Position numbers and translations under genes: made by a program. Shown one piece after another: positions 36,001 through 41,960 of a DNA stretch of 64,000 bases; positions within the stretch are counted from its first letter, which is position 1; every line of letters starts with the position of its first letter. The DNA comes from Amyelois transitella (lineage: Eukaryota > Arthropoda > Insecta > Lepidoptera > Pyralidae). The notes under the pieces are model-generated. The model saw nothing but the letters and a program-made list of their open reading frames with translations. It had not been told where the DNA came from and made no database searches. The stretch lies in the NCBI RefSeq assembly GCF_032362555.1, contig NC_083525.1, positions 8,975,501 to 9,039,500 on the forward strand. The letters are read 5' to 3'.

Positions 36001-38854
36001 TGGTAAGAATTGTTTATGGAAAAGATTTATAATGTTGGCTCCCATTTCCCATATAGGCTCTCATTTCCCGACGTGTCGGGTAATGAGAGCGAATTTGTTT
36101 TTCTGTGTTTTGTTTTGTTATTTCCAAATGCGTACTTTTAGTTGATTCAATCTGTGATTATCTGATACTCAAATACATAAGGTTTATATTCCTAATTAAA
36201 GTTAATTACAATTTCAACAGATGTCGTTTTTATAAACAATTTTCCTTAGTAGGCTCCAATTACCCCCCACTCCCCTACAAAACAGGATCGTTTTCTAGAA
36301 AAGGTGCGGAAAAAACCAGTCGCCAGCCGTCATTTCCTCAGCGATTGTATTGTTTCCTCGGATTAAAGAAAAAAAAATAGTGTTTAAATGCAAGTTCACA
36401 GCGCGTCCGGTTCCTACATCACTGGAAAATTTGCTCGAACAAGTCCGTGTGAGAACTACTGTATGTAGTTGTGTAATTTTGTTTTTTAACGAGATAACAT
36501 CTGGTTTTCTCGGCCGGTGTTATTATCGTGTTGTTATAGAGGAAAAATCAAATTAATTTGAAATCGAGAAAAGTCTGTATGAAATATTAGATATTATCAG
36601 GTGTAATCATTATTTTTTTTTAAACAAAATCATTACAACTAACTTAAGTATGTTCAAAGTTATTTGCACAATTTCAAATGGTCAAAATAAAATTTTAATG
36701 TCAGTTAGAAACAAAACAAATAAGTTTTCGAAGTCTAGTTATTAAATATTTTAAAACTCTTATTTAGGAAAGGATGAAATCCACTAAAAGATTTTCGCTG
36801 CAATTTGGCATGCCTCGTCCCCATAGTTTTAATATCGTCCGAACGGTTTTGGTAATACTACAGGGCAAAAATTGTTCCAAAAATCCCGAAATACGAAAGA
36901 CCCAACAAAACAAAAAGGACTTACTTTTGACATCATCACCGGTCATCACATCATACGCCGTCCCCGCCGCATTCATCGCCAACAACACCACCACAATCAC
37001 CAGAAACACCAATTGTGGCACAGTCATATCTCCCTCCATTTTCACATCATGTCTCCTCCTACAGTAGTGCAAGGTCTGCAGCTTCAAGTGGAGTTTCCGT
37101 TGGTTCCCCCAGTGCTGGGCGCACAGCTGGAAGCGCTGCGTGGTGTTGGGCTCCGGCGCCGTGTGGGGACATCGCGAGCTGACGCAGTAGCCGCGGTGCA
37201 GGTATGTGTGGTTGAAGTGGAGCGGGTCGCTGGAGTACTCCTGTTTATCAAGAAATTGTAATAAAGATTTATCGAAAATTTAATGTTCTGTTCTGTAATT
37301 AAGTAGTAAAAGGACGCACAGACAACACTATCACTATCAGACACTTTATCATAGAACAAGACGTGTCAGAAATTCTGTTACCATGTATTTTCTGTCCACG
37401 CCAAAGTATCATTTTTGATGTCCTAATTAGGAAAATCTAACAACGAACAGCCTTGCACCTGAATTGATTCCATTTAACCTCGGCATACTTGTACAGACGT
37501 AGGCTCATGCTGGGCAAGGATTACCAGAATCCGGAGCGATGGTGCTCCTGGAACGGATACTCCAAGAAATCGCTAGATACCACCAAATGTGGCCATCAAA
37601 TAGCACAAGAGTTCAGTGTTAAAGCTAGGACAATTTCAACTTCTTTAGGGACTCTGTTACCTTCAGCAGACTGTAGCCAGAGCTCTGAGGCTCCACCACG
37701 AACGACCCCAGGCAGTACAGGCCTCGTCCGCTGAGACACCGCTCGTAGTCGTCCAGGTGATACAAACGAGGCAGGCTGCTGAACTCCTCGTCTGGAAATA
37801 TCATTGTTTTGTTCAATACAGCTTCCTTCTCGGCTAGCTCGGCTTGGAAAACTTCGAAGTCAATAGTACCATGAACGGTGAAAGGAATGAAATGTGCAGG
37901 CATCGTGGCGTGTGAAAAGACAGCTCTGTCTATCCCTCCGGAAGAAGAAGAAGCGTCTATGTGCTGTTTGCTGATCAGATGACTTAATCTGGTCCTAATT
38001 ACACAGAGCGACTCTCATCTGACGTCTGTGATTCTAACCCAATTTGGATCAGACTTTCCTTAAGATGTTTTTCCTCACCACAACCACCACAAATCATGGG
38101 CAATGATTTGACCCGGATTTCAGATATAACTTCTGGGCAACGAACGTCGATGCTATTATTCCTACGGAATTTATCACAGTGCTGGAAATTACTAGTTACT
38201 TAGGAATGCCTTACCTATCCAGGAAAAACTCATGCATGCTATGCTCAAGATGGTCCAATTATTGTTATAAAAAGACTTTGAAAGCAATATCTGATGCACA
38301 AAAAAATTCTTCTTTTGTTTTTTTTTCTAAACACGTCTTAGCTTCCCATTTATGAACTTCTATCCCTTTTTTATGGCAACAGTCTCTACCATAGATATCT
38401 CTTTACTGAACTGAAGGTTTACCTGAATGCCACAAGCTCAATTCCACACATTAATACACGAATCAAACAAACAAACACACGCCAAATTTCTCACGCAATT
38501 TTTTTTCGAAACTGTTGGTCCTGTCTACTTCACAAGGGTAAAGATCCTACTACAAGTATTATTATAAATGCGAAAGTTTGTGAGTATGTCGGTATGGATG
38601 TTTGTTACTCTTTCACGCAAAAACTACTGAACCGATTACGATGAAATTTGGTATGTGGATAGATGAAGACATAGAATAACACATAGGCTTTTTATCCCAG
38701 AATTCCTGCGGGATTGATAGGGTTTCCATGGGGACGAAGTCGCGGGCGGCCTCTAGTGTGATTATATGTGTATTATTACCAAGGGTTCAAAATCCATACC
38801 AGAAATCCCGACGGCGCTAGCTAGCACGCCCAACCCGACTATCGCCGTGAACAT
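9040..38854 (-). CDS. nrf-6-like: NRF-6-like membrane acyltransferase, gene B (complete, 12 exons)
   Basis: Exons in transcript order: 38854-38800, 37791-37661, 37240-36925, 34032-33921, 14490-14403, 12928-12774, 12290-12105, 11855-11676, 11341-11191, 10534-10357, 9681-9539, 9159-9040. They total 1815 nt, 604 residues. The signal peptide is [18 protein letters not shown], joined in phase to [19 protein letters not shown]. The NRF domain contains [18 protein letters not shown], then HYCRRR, then a membrane helix. The acyltransferase-3 domain starts near residue 200, with His216 in [35 protein letters not shown] and [14 protein letters not shown]. It ends in a basic tail. Function as for gene A is by family only. 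Intron 4 is about 19.4 kb and full of transposons; intron 3 holds a pogo-like element. Exons of 88, 180, 151, 178 and 143 nt match gene A exactly. Exon 1 rests on a short match (ATG, hydrophobic run, donor in phase 1) and is the least certain. Confidence 0.87.
10020..10110 (-). repeat. TATG-tailed SINE, 3' fragment, intron 10 of gene B
   Basis: On the plus strand (TACA)n is followed by AATCACGTCCATATCCC and a diverged AAAAGACTGAAAGGCCACG. Only the 3' part of the SINE remains. Confidence 0.65.
10652..10930 (+). mobile_element. Helitron-like non-autonomous element, intron 9 of gene B
   Basis: Begins TCTATACTTATATTATAAAG and ends TCGCGGGCACAGCTAGTA, with no terminal inverted repeats and no clear target duplication, as in Helitrons. 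The family resembles the Lep1-type Helitrons reported from Lepidoptera (identification from memory). A 12-bp internal repeat, GGACGAAGTCGC, is doubled at its 3' end. Confidence 0.75.
12963..13130 (-). repeat. TATG-tailed SINE, diverged fragment, intron 5 of gene B
   Basis: Plus-strand words ACGGGGTAGAC, AAAAGACTGAAAGGCCAC and ACAGGTTGCCATCCCATCGC place it in the family, with many differences, so it is an old copy. Confidence 0.65.
13491..13745 (-). mobile_element. 5'-truncated LINE 3' end, intron 5 of gene B
   Basis: On the minus strand it encodes the same C-terminal peptide as 28021-28584, ending [15 protein letters not shown], followed by a GCGTGAG stretch and a (TATG)n tail. Only the last 75 or so codons remain. 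The reading frame is open where it can be compared with the other copy. Confidence 0.8.
13915..14095 (+). mobile_element. Second Helitron-like family, diverged copy
   Basis: Begins near CTTATAAATGCGAATGTTTG, contains TTACTTTTCCACGCAAAAAT and ends GGTGCTAGCTAGT. It is related to the copies at 38557-38757 and 50146-50346 (TTACTCTTTCACGCAAAAAC, ending CTCTAGT) but much older. Confidence 0.55.
14507..14778 (-). repeat. TATG-tailed SINE touching a splice acceptor of gene B
   Basis: Flanked by the 12-bp duplication AACAAAATATAT at 14495-14506 and 14779-14790. The left duplication ends up as part of the intron 4 acceptor tract of gene B, whose AG lies at 14491-14492 on the minus strand. The SINE thus supplies nearly all of the sequence in which a branch point must lie. 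Confidence 0.85.
15395..15669 (+). repeat. TATG-tailed SINE, sense copy
   Basis: Runs from GCCGTGTGGTTCCCGGCACC to ATAGACGTGATTATATGTATG on the plus strand. The duplication GTTGAATAAACATG lies at 15381-15394 and 15670-15683, with about seven extra bases before the 5' head. Confidence 0.85.
15850..16020 (+). repeat. TATG-tailed SINE, old sense copy
   Basis: Diverged words ACGATGGGTTATCAACC, TGAACGTGGCCTTTCAG and AAGACGTGATTACATTGTATG mark a decayed relative. Confidence 0.6.
16720..17361. mobile_element. Non-autonomous hAT-type element, 642 bp
   Basis: Begins CAGTGTTGCCAAC and ends GTTGGCAATGGCAACACAG, short imperfect terminal inverted repeats of hAT type. The flanks are the perfect 8-bp duplication GTTACGTT at 16712-16719 and 17362-17369, the length hAT transposases make. 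The inside has many TAGTGG words and no coding frame. Confidence 0.8.
17382..19383 (+). mobile_element. Apparently intact Tc1/mariner-like transposon (DD81E, Sailor-like), 2.0 kb
   Basis: The terminal inverted repeats are 29 bp: CAGACCGTTCACCATAAGTT onward at 17382-17410, and the reverse complement of CAGTCCGTTCATCATAAGTT onward at 19355-19383. They differ at two positions. A TA lies on each side (17380-17381, 19384-19385), as for the IS630-Tc1-mariner superfamily. It contains a spliced transposase gene that looks open throughout. Eleven bases separate it from the hAT-type element to its left. Confidence 0.88.
17525..19094 (+). CDS. Transposase of the DD81E Tc1/mariner-like element
   Basis: Two exons, 17525-17657 and 17851-19094, join in phase 1 to give 458 residues starting [16 protein letters not shown]. 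The junction restores a helix-turn-helix, [16 protein letters not shown], which no single frame shows. Catalytic residues sit in [10 protein letters not shown] (first Asp), [10 protein letters not shown] (second Asp) and DLNAIELMW (Glu). There are 81 residues between the second Asp and the Glu, against 34 in Tc1. That spacing fits the DD82E Sailor family described in recent years, allowing for how residues are counted. The C-terminus is acidic and serine-rich. The enzyme would cut and paste the element at TA sites in the nucleus. No stop or frameshift is seen, so it may be recent or still active. Confidence 0.85.
20194..22262. mobile_element. Long-TIR DNA element with 8-bp duplications, unclassified, 2.07 kb
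   Basis: Starts GAGGTATTCCTCATAGAGCA and ends with the reverse complement of GAGGTATTCCTCATAGCGCA. Similarity of the two ends continues with small gaps for over 100 bp (CACCCATTTTTAAGC, CCAAACTATTC, GGTGCGGTAAAGAAATGAAA). It is flanked by the perfect 8-bp duplication CAACAAAT at 20186-20193 and 22263-22270. It lies in an intron of the zinc-finger/DDE transposon. No transposase frame of its own is visible. Duplication length allows hAT or Mutator-like ancestry. Confidence 0.8.
20834..21397. mobile_element. Tigger/pogo remnant inside the long-TIR element
   Basis: Terminal inverted repeats are CAGTAGAATCCCGATTATCC at the left and the reverse complement of CAATAAAATCCCGATTATCC at the right, with TA on both sides. 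The minus strand near 21120-21225 still spells a Tigger-type transposase tail ([20 protein letters not shown]). It is therefore an internally deleted autonomous copy, 564 bp long. Confidence 0.8.
22805..24158 (+). mobile_element. RTE-like LINE, endonuclease half
   Basis: After a lysine-rich start ([20 protein letters not shown], 22817-22876) comes an AP-endonuclease domain, open from 23047 to 23985. Its landmarks are [49 protein letters not shown] and EIDYIASN. These are the usual endonuclease blocks of RTE-type LINEs, with Glu in GLGEVRR and Asp/Asn in GDFNG. The frame breaks before the reverse transcriptase. The rest of the element resumes at 29145 beyond the Mutator-like insertion. Confidence 0.75.
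24793..27937 (-). mobile_element. BEL/Pao LTR element (fossil, incomplete, recently inserted)
   Basis: Two direct repeats of 272 bp, 24793-25064 and 27666-27937, begin TG and end CA. They are identical as far as I can read. The 5-bp duplication GCTGC flanks them. The element reads on the minus strand. Just inside the right repeat is a TGG-starting primer-binding-like site, and a purine-rich tract lies inside the left one. A gag-plus-protease frame (27156-25312) is open. The reverse transcriptase, RNase H and integrase parts of a full BEL/Pao element are not present, so this copy is not autonomous. Identical LTRs indicate a young insertion. Confidence 0.85.
25312..27156 (-). CDS. Gag and aspartic protease region of the BEL/Pao element
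   Basis: A frame of up to 614 codons; the likely start is the internal Met of [14 protein letters not shown]. Order of parts: a gag core ([19 protein letters not shown] and [15 protein letters not shown] are typical BEL/Pao words), a cysteine-histidine cluster with a [14 protein letters not shown] knuckle and a following [13 protein letters not shown], then a retropepsin-like domain with [12 protein letters not shown] and [13 protein letters not shown], ending near GWLISGV. It is part of the fossil element and has no expected host role. Confidence 0.8.
   Translation of the reverse strand: MYLYKFRLYHVVTVYHFVNIMEGLLNLQAKLKSKITRSFVNFKNYPQENITPEYVEVVLNNLEQDWNLYKENDNKLYIISNPELESTDYVSNCIYDEVADIYTACKTQMKITLKALCMVHSSAESPCNLNKSASSVKLPKLTIPVFSGNYTEWTTFRNLFMSLIHHNISLDNVQKLHYLKGHLTGEAEQLIRHVPITSSNYMLCWDKLERRYNNKKQLATSILKRLFGQNTILKESGTALKQLLDTTCDCLSALKNLGIDVSTWDILIVHILAEKLDPESRKQWELSACSNDANELPTFEKFQYFIENRFRALECVEASFESLRPNRSHNLNSSKSMFTKVQFRLLCEYCSQTHKLCFCKKFSKLKLEHRIEFVNKNNICYNCLGGNHTLVNCKKPSTCQICKRRHHSLLHTNQSEMYSSRNTIKSQVNVASQFQNESVGPCKQIKSKQIILPTAIVHTRSETGEPRVLRALVDQASESCFITEAAVQQLCLKKIPASGSVSGLGNDKTININHIVKLPIHSNICRFNIEIDAHIVKNITSNLPDKDIDKKYFYWLDKHLADPDFNRSSQVDMILGADIYSYLIKEGLLKNCEGDLIAQETVFGWLISGVVNNV
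28021..28584 (-). mobile_element. 5'-truncated LINE 3' end inserted in the MULE
   Basis: The minus strand encodes about 179 codons from [20 protein letters not shown] through [10 protein letters not shown] and RWFGHVERM to AYPSGKEA and a stop at 28041, then a (TATG)n tail. LMYGSESW and RWFGHVER are conserved C-terminal words that follow the reverse transcriptase in several LINE clades. A 10-bp T-rich duplication (TTTTTTTAAT) borders it at 28011-28020 and 28585-28594. The frame is fully open, so this copy is fairly young. Confidence 0.8.
29145..29940 (+). mobile_element. RTE-like LINE, reverse transcriptase half (decayed)
   Basis: Continuation of the LINE after the MULE. Frames shift often, but RT blocks are readable: [55 protein letters not shown] and [13 protein letters not shown]. 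The similarity stops at the region of the YADD block, so the 3' part of the LINE is missing. LINE copies usually lose the 5' end, so a later deletion is likely. Confidence 0.7.
29229..29268. repeat. 19-bp perfect palindrome in the LINE remnant
   Basis: GTTCTATCTTTTTTAATAA is followed, after a 2-base loop, by its exact reverse complement TTATTAAAAAAGATAGAAC. Such a tight palindrome is unusual in otherwise decayed LINE sequence and may be a local repair product. Confidence 0.7.
30734..31722 (+). mobile_element. Helitron remnant with PIF1-type helicase pieces
   Basis: A frame at 31082-31417 spells [38 protein letters not shown] and [20 protein letters not shown], which are PIF1 helicase blocks of Helitron Rep-helicases (GDFKQ is helicase motif II/III territory). 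Further on [20 protein letters not shown] and [13 protein letters not shown] continue it in another frame. The 3' end has the palindrome GCGCGGACGGAGTCGCGG just before GAAGCTAGT, a typical Helitron terminus with a hairpin. The Rep domain is missing. Confidence 0.75.
31723..33535. other. Intron 4 of gene B, left of the duplicated segment
   Basis: AT-rich intron with one Helitron-like copy (32126-32362) and an imperfect inverted repeat at 32831-32882 (GACAGAATGATAAATACA against TGTATTTGTCATTCTGT). Nothing else recognisable. Confidence 0.5.
32126..32362 (+). mobile_element. Helitron-like non-autonomous element
   Basis: Head CTATACTAATATTATAAAGC, middle TTGAATAGACCATTCATCGA and TAACTATTCCACGCGGGCGA; the last bases of the usual CGCGGGCACAGCTAGT end are lost. 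Confidence 0.7.
33536..34032 (-). repeat. Source arm of an inverted duplication (exon 4 of gene B plus intron)
   Basis: On the minus strand this stretch runs from exon 4 of gene B into intron 4. It matches 40595-41396 on the plus strand in the same order: exon 4, GGTTTGTCTTCTAGTTCCTGG, AACTCAGAAATCACATC, CAATTATCCCGTGATAA, TGCCACATTGTACGTAAT and GGTGTCAAGCACTTTGCTT. The two arms are 6.5 kb apart and inverted. Confidence 0.85.
34281..36275 (+). mobile_element. pogo-like transposon, internally deleted, 2.0 kb
   Basis: Ends are GGGGAGCGGGGGGTAATGAG and the reverse complement of GGGGAGTGGGGGGTAATTGG, with TA on each side (34279-34280, 36276-36277). Inside, 34881-35342 encodes [20 protein letters not shown] joined to [16 protein letters not shown] and [20 protein letters not shown], the N-terminal and C-terminal parts of a pogo-type transposase. 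The DDE core between them is absent. Near 35800-35930 a zinc-finger tail survives ([19 protein letters not shown]). Several short copies of GGGTAATGAGAGCG and GGCTCCCATTTCCC, on both strands, cluster near both ends. Confidence 0.82.
36276..36924. other. Intron 3 of gene B, 5' part
   Basis: AT-rich intron between exon 3 of gene B and the pogo-like element. I see no gene or known repeat in it. Confidence 0.4.
38557..38757 (+). mobile_element. Second Helitron-like family, intron 1 of gene B region
   Basis: Begins TACAAGTATTATTATAAATG, contains GTTACTCTTTCACGCAAAAA and CTTTTTATCCCAGAATTCC, and ends GCGGGCGGCCTCTAGT. It matches 50146-50346 closely. It lies just downstream of exon 1 of gene B, 43 bp inside intron 1. 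Confidence 0.7.
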
Positions 38855-39214
38855 GACGATCACAATAACATGTTATATCGCGTTGCAATGGATACGTCGA
38901 GCCGCGCGGCGACCCTGGTGCCACTACATCTAGTGTTATAGGACATGTATTTATAAACGCAGGTCTCTTACTTCATTAACGTCCTTTTTTAGGGTTCCTT
39001 GATGAATTAAGCATTGAACTATTGAGCCTACAAAATTAAGATTTTCTATGTTTGACAAGATGTAATACTTAACTGTTTGGAAAAGATGTGAACACTTGGT
39101 TAATAATAATGTAACTAATAATTAAAATTGCTAATTGAAAAAAATTTCATGTTCAGACCTACTACGGACAAATAAAATTTATAAAGAACACATTTATAGT
39201 CATTATAGGTATAT

Positions 39215-39390
39215 ACTTAAACTTGGGCGATTCTTCTTTTAGGCGATGTGCTAGCAACTTATCACTATTTGAATTTCAATCCAATCTTTAAGCCATACAG
39301 CTGAACCTGGCCTTTCATTCTTTATGAGACTGTTGGCACTGTCTACCCCGCAAGGGATAATGACGTGATTATAAGTATGTATTTGTATTC
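39215..39390 (+). repeat. TATG-tailed SINE, partial sense copy
   Basis: Carries AAACTTGGGCGATTCTTC, GCTAGCAACTTATCACTAT and CTACCCCGCAAGGGATAA with a weak (TATG) tail. The 5' head is absent. Confidence 0.65.
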
Positions 39391-39504
39391 ATAGTCCTGT
39401 CTTATAACCGCACATTTTCTTCCTAAAAATCTGACATTTATGGCTCTGCTTCGTCTGTCAGTCATTTAATCGCCTAGTAAAGGAAGAGCATTGATTGCGC
39501 ACAA

Positions 39505-39690
39505 ACACATACATACATATGGTCACGTCTGTATCCCTTGCGGGGTAGACAGAGCCAACAGGTTTGAAAAGACTGAATGGCCACATTCAGCTATTTGGCT
39601 TAATGAAAGAATTGAGATTCAAATAGTGACAGGTTGCTAGCCCATCGCCTAAAAAAGAATCCCAAGTTTGTAAGCCTTAAGCGGGCTTAA
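39505..39690 (-). repeat. TATG-tailed SINE, partial antisense copy
   Basis: From (CATA)n through GGTCACGTCTGTATCCCTTG to AAGAATCCCAAGTTTGTAAG; the 5' head is truncated. Confidence 0.75.
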
Positions 39691-39928
39691 ATACACAATG
39701 TGGATCTTAAAGCTGGACCTGGATATTGCATTTCAGTCTTTTCGAGAATGTAGACTCTATCTCCCCCGTAAGACATAAATATGTGATTATACGGAACCCC
39801 ACGCATCGACTTTTTATGTTTCCTTCATTGTGCAGTTTTATAGTATGAGTCATAATGGCGGATAAATAAATAAAAACGCGTTATACTCGTATACGAAAAC
39901 AGCGTATCAGTTGTCTTCCAAAACGTAC

Positions 39929-40034
39929 CTTTAATGAAATTCAGTGTGCCTCCCAGGAATAGGAACGATAATATTATCCAGCGAGCCGCGGTTCTGACGT
40001 GTCTGAATGGCGGGTAATAGCAGTATGTTATGTA
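39929..40034 (-). pseudogene. Decayed exon 3 of another NRF-6-like copy
   Basis: The minus strand reads TYCYYPPFRHVRTAARWIIL then SFLFLGGTLNFIK and a GTACGT donor in phase 1. The tyrosine-cysteine followed by basic residues, a hydrophobic helix, then a phase-1 donor is the layout at the end of exon 3 in genes A and B (HYCRRR...helix). A Helitron-like copy cuts off the upstream side. No partner exons on this strand fit, so it is most likely a relic of a lost paralogue. It lies outside gene B, whose exon 1 is downstream. Confidence 0.45.
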
Positions 40035-40040
40035 TCCACT

Positions 40041-40316
40041 TGTGCCCGCGACTTCGTCCGCGTAGAATAGTTATTTTGGGCATTATTGCAGCCCAGGAAT
40101 CACAGGATAAATAATTTGCCCCTTTTTTTTCACATTTTCCATTATTTCTTTACTCCTTATAAGTACTTAGTTGCAGCGTGATGTTATATAGCCTAAAGCC
40201 TTCCTCGATAAATGGTCTATTCAACGCAAAAAGAATTTTTCAATTCTAATCAGTAGTTCCTGAGATTAGCGCCTTCAAACAAACAAACTCTTCAGCTTTA
40301 TAATATTAGTATAGAT
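40041..40316 (-). mobile_element. Helitron-like non-autonomous element
   Basis: Reverse copy: plus strand starts GTGCCCGCGACTTCGTCCGC and ends CTTTATAATATTAGTATAGA. It interrupts the exon-3-like relic at 39929-40034. Confidence 0.78.
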
Positions 40317-40594
40317 ATAAACCTTAAGGTTACTTTATCCCTTGTTTACTTAAATTAATTAGGAATAGGATTTTATCTTTATTAGATTCGACAACCACGG
40401 GGGTCAAGCGGTAGTGGCTTAGCGTAAAGATAACCTGATAACCTTTTTTTGGACAGTTTTTAGTCATGGTCATACCTCATCCTCATACCTCATCATGGCC
40501 TAGCTTTTCCAGCTGGCAAAGTTCAGGAGAATGACAATACCATTACAGTATAACCTAATTGTTAGGTAACCAAAAACTCCGGCCTTATTTACAG

Positions 40595-40697
40595 AAAATC
40601 CAGTGATCCAAGCGTGGTCTTAAGTACTGGCGTCGTCTGACGTCACACCAGCACGCTGACCCTCGCTGGCAGCCTCGGCGTCGCTGCAGGGAGTCAG
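40595..40697 (+). pseudogene. Inverted copy of exon 4 of gene B (dead)
   Basis: It lies between a TTATTTACAG acceptor and a GTTTGT donor and reads GCGTGGTCT, TGGCGTCGTCTGACGTCAC, CAGCACGCTGACCCTCG and CTGCAGGGAGTCAG, closely matching the 112-bp exon 4 of gene B. It is 103 bp long, with a TAA stop in the expected frame just after GCGTGGTCT and a net loss of nine bases, so it is not translatable in place. It has no flanking NRF exons on this strand. Confidence 0.8.
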
Positions 40698-40718
40698 GTT
40701 TGTCATTGTCTTCTAGTT

Positions 40719-40875
40719 ACATACATACATACATATGGTCACGTCTATATCCCTTGCGGGGTAGACATAGCCAACAGTCTTGAAAGACTAAATAGCCATG
40801 TTCAGCTATTTGGCTTAATGATAGAATTGAGATTCAACTAGTGACAGGTTGCTGGCCCTTCCTGGCTGTTGCTGG
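40719..40875 (-). repeat. TATG-tailed SINE in the exon-4 duplicate
   Basis: 5'-truncated antisense copy flanked by GTCTTCTAGTT at 40708-40718 and 40876-40886. The matching place in gene B reads GTCTTCTAGTT once with no SINE, a true empty site. Confidence 0.88.
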
Positions 40876-41764
40876 GTCTTCTAGTTCCTGGCGTTAATCC
40901 TGGTTACATCCTCAACTCTCTGGAGAGCAGACCAGTGTGCGTCTTTTGAGCATGATCATGGATTTTGTAAGTCAGGTTTATACACGAAGCAGCTCCCGTC
41001 TGGCGTCCCCAACCTTTACAGGAGAACCTGACACTCAGAAATCACATCTGTTCCATAGAAGCTTCCATGCTGGTCTGGCGGGGAAAAAAATAAGTGTAGT
41101 GCAGTGCAGTTGGCACACACTTTATTTTTTTTCTTTTCCCGCACAGATAGTAGAAGTTGATCAAGAGAGAGTCTTATATAAACTTGGGATACTCCTTTTG
41201 GGCGATGCGCTAGCAACCTGTCACTATCTGAATATAAATTCCATCTTTAACCCAATATATAATGTAAATATGACTAAGTACTATACATCAATTATCCCGT
41301 GATAAATACGACATTTAATTACCTACCAAGTAAATCTGCCACATTGTACGTAATACATGGCTTAGAGTTTAATGGTGTCAAGCACTTTGCTTCGATCGTT
41401 GCAATAATTGTAAAGTTGATTGATTGATGATTTCCGCAGTATTTTATTTTAAATTACATACATATAGTCACGTCTTTATACCTTGTGGGGTAGACAGAGC
41501 CAACAGCCTTGAAAAACTGAAAGACCGCGTTCAGCTGTTTGGCTTTATGATAGATTGAGATTCAAAAAGTGACTGGTTGCAAAGTCGTCGCCTACAAGAA
41601 GAATCTCATGTTTAATTGCCATTTTCACACGATTTTTCATGTAATATGTAAATTAGTATCTCCTAGTACAGCATCTTAAACCAATCATCGTTTGAATACA
41701 GTTTCTTAATCTTCTCCTTATGTTTATATTAATATGGGTTGGAACATATTAATATGGTTGGTTC

Positions 41765-41960
41765 ACATGTATAACTACATACATAAAATCGTACCTCACT
41801 TGGGGTAAGCAGAGACCACATCTTTCCACTTTCCACGATCCCTTCATACTTATTTCTTTTCAATTTGTGAGCTGTCCTAATGGATCTTTATTTCGCTTTA
41901 TCCATATTCATATCTCTTTAATAGCTTATCATCGATCAAGTGCCCGCCGTCTTTCATCAG
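41765..41960 (-). mobile_element. Old LINE 3' end
   Basis: Plus strand carries AGCAGAGACCACATCTTTCC and CTTTCCACGATCCCTTCATA, matching the last codons and tail of the LINE at 28021-28584 with many differences and an internal insertion. Confidence 0.6.

Larger units (their letters stand above)
40595..41396 (+). repeat. Copy arm of the inverted duplication
   Basis: Pairs with 33536-34032 as described there. It is longer because of a SINE at 40719-40875 and additional SINE-like sequence near 41165-41220. Similarity ends near GGTGTCAAGCACTTTGCTT. Confidence 0.82.

Noticed and set aside
40595-40697. Alternative exon 4 for gene B or exon of gene C
   Set aside because: On the opposite strand to B, upstream of C's first exon, with a stop in the expected frame.
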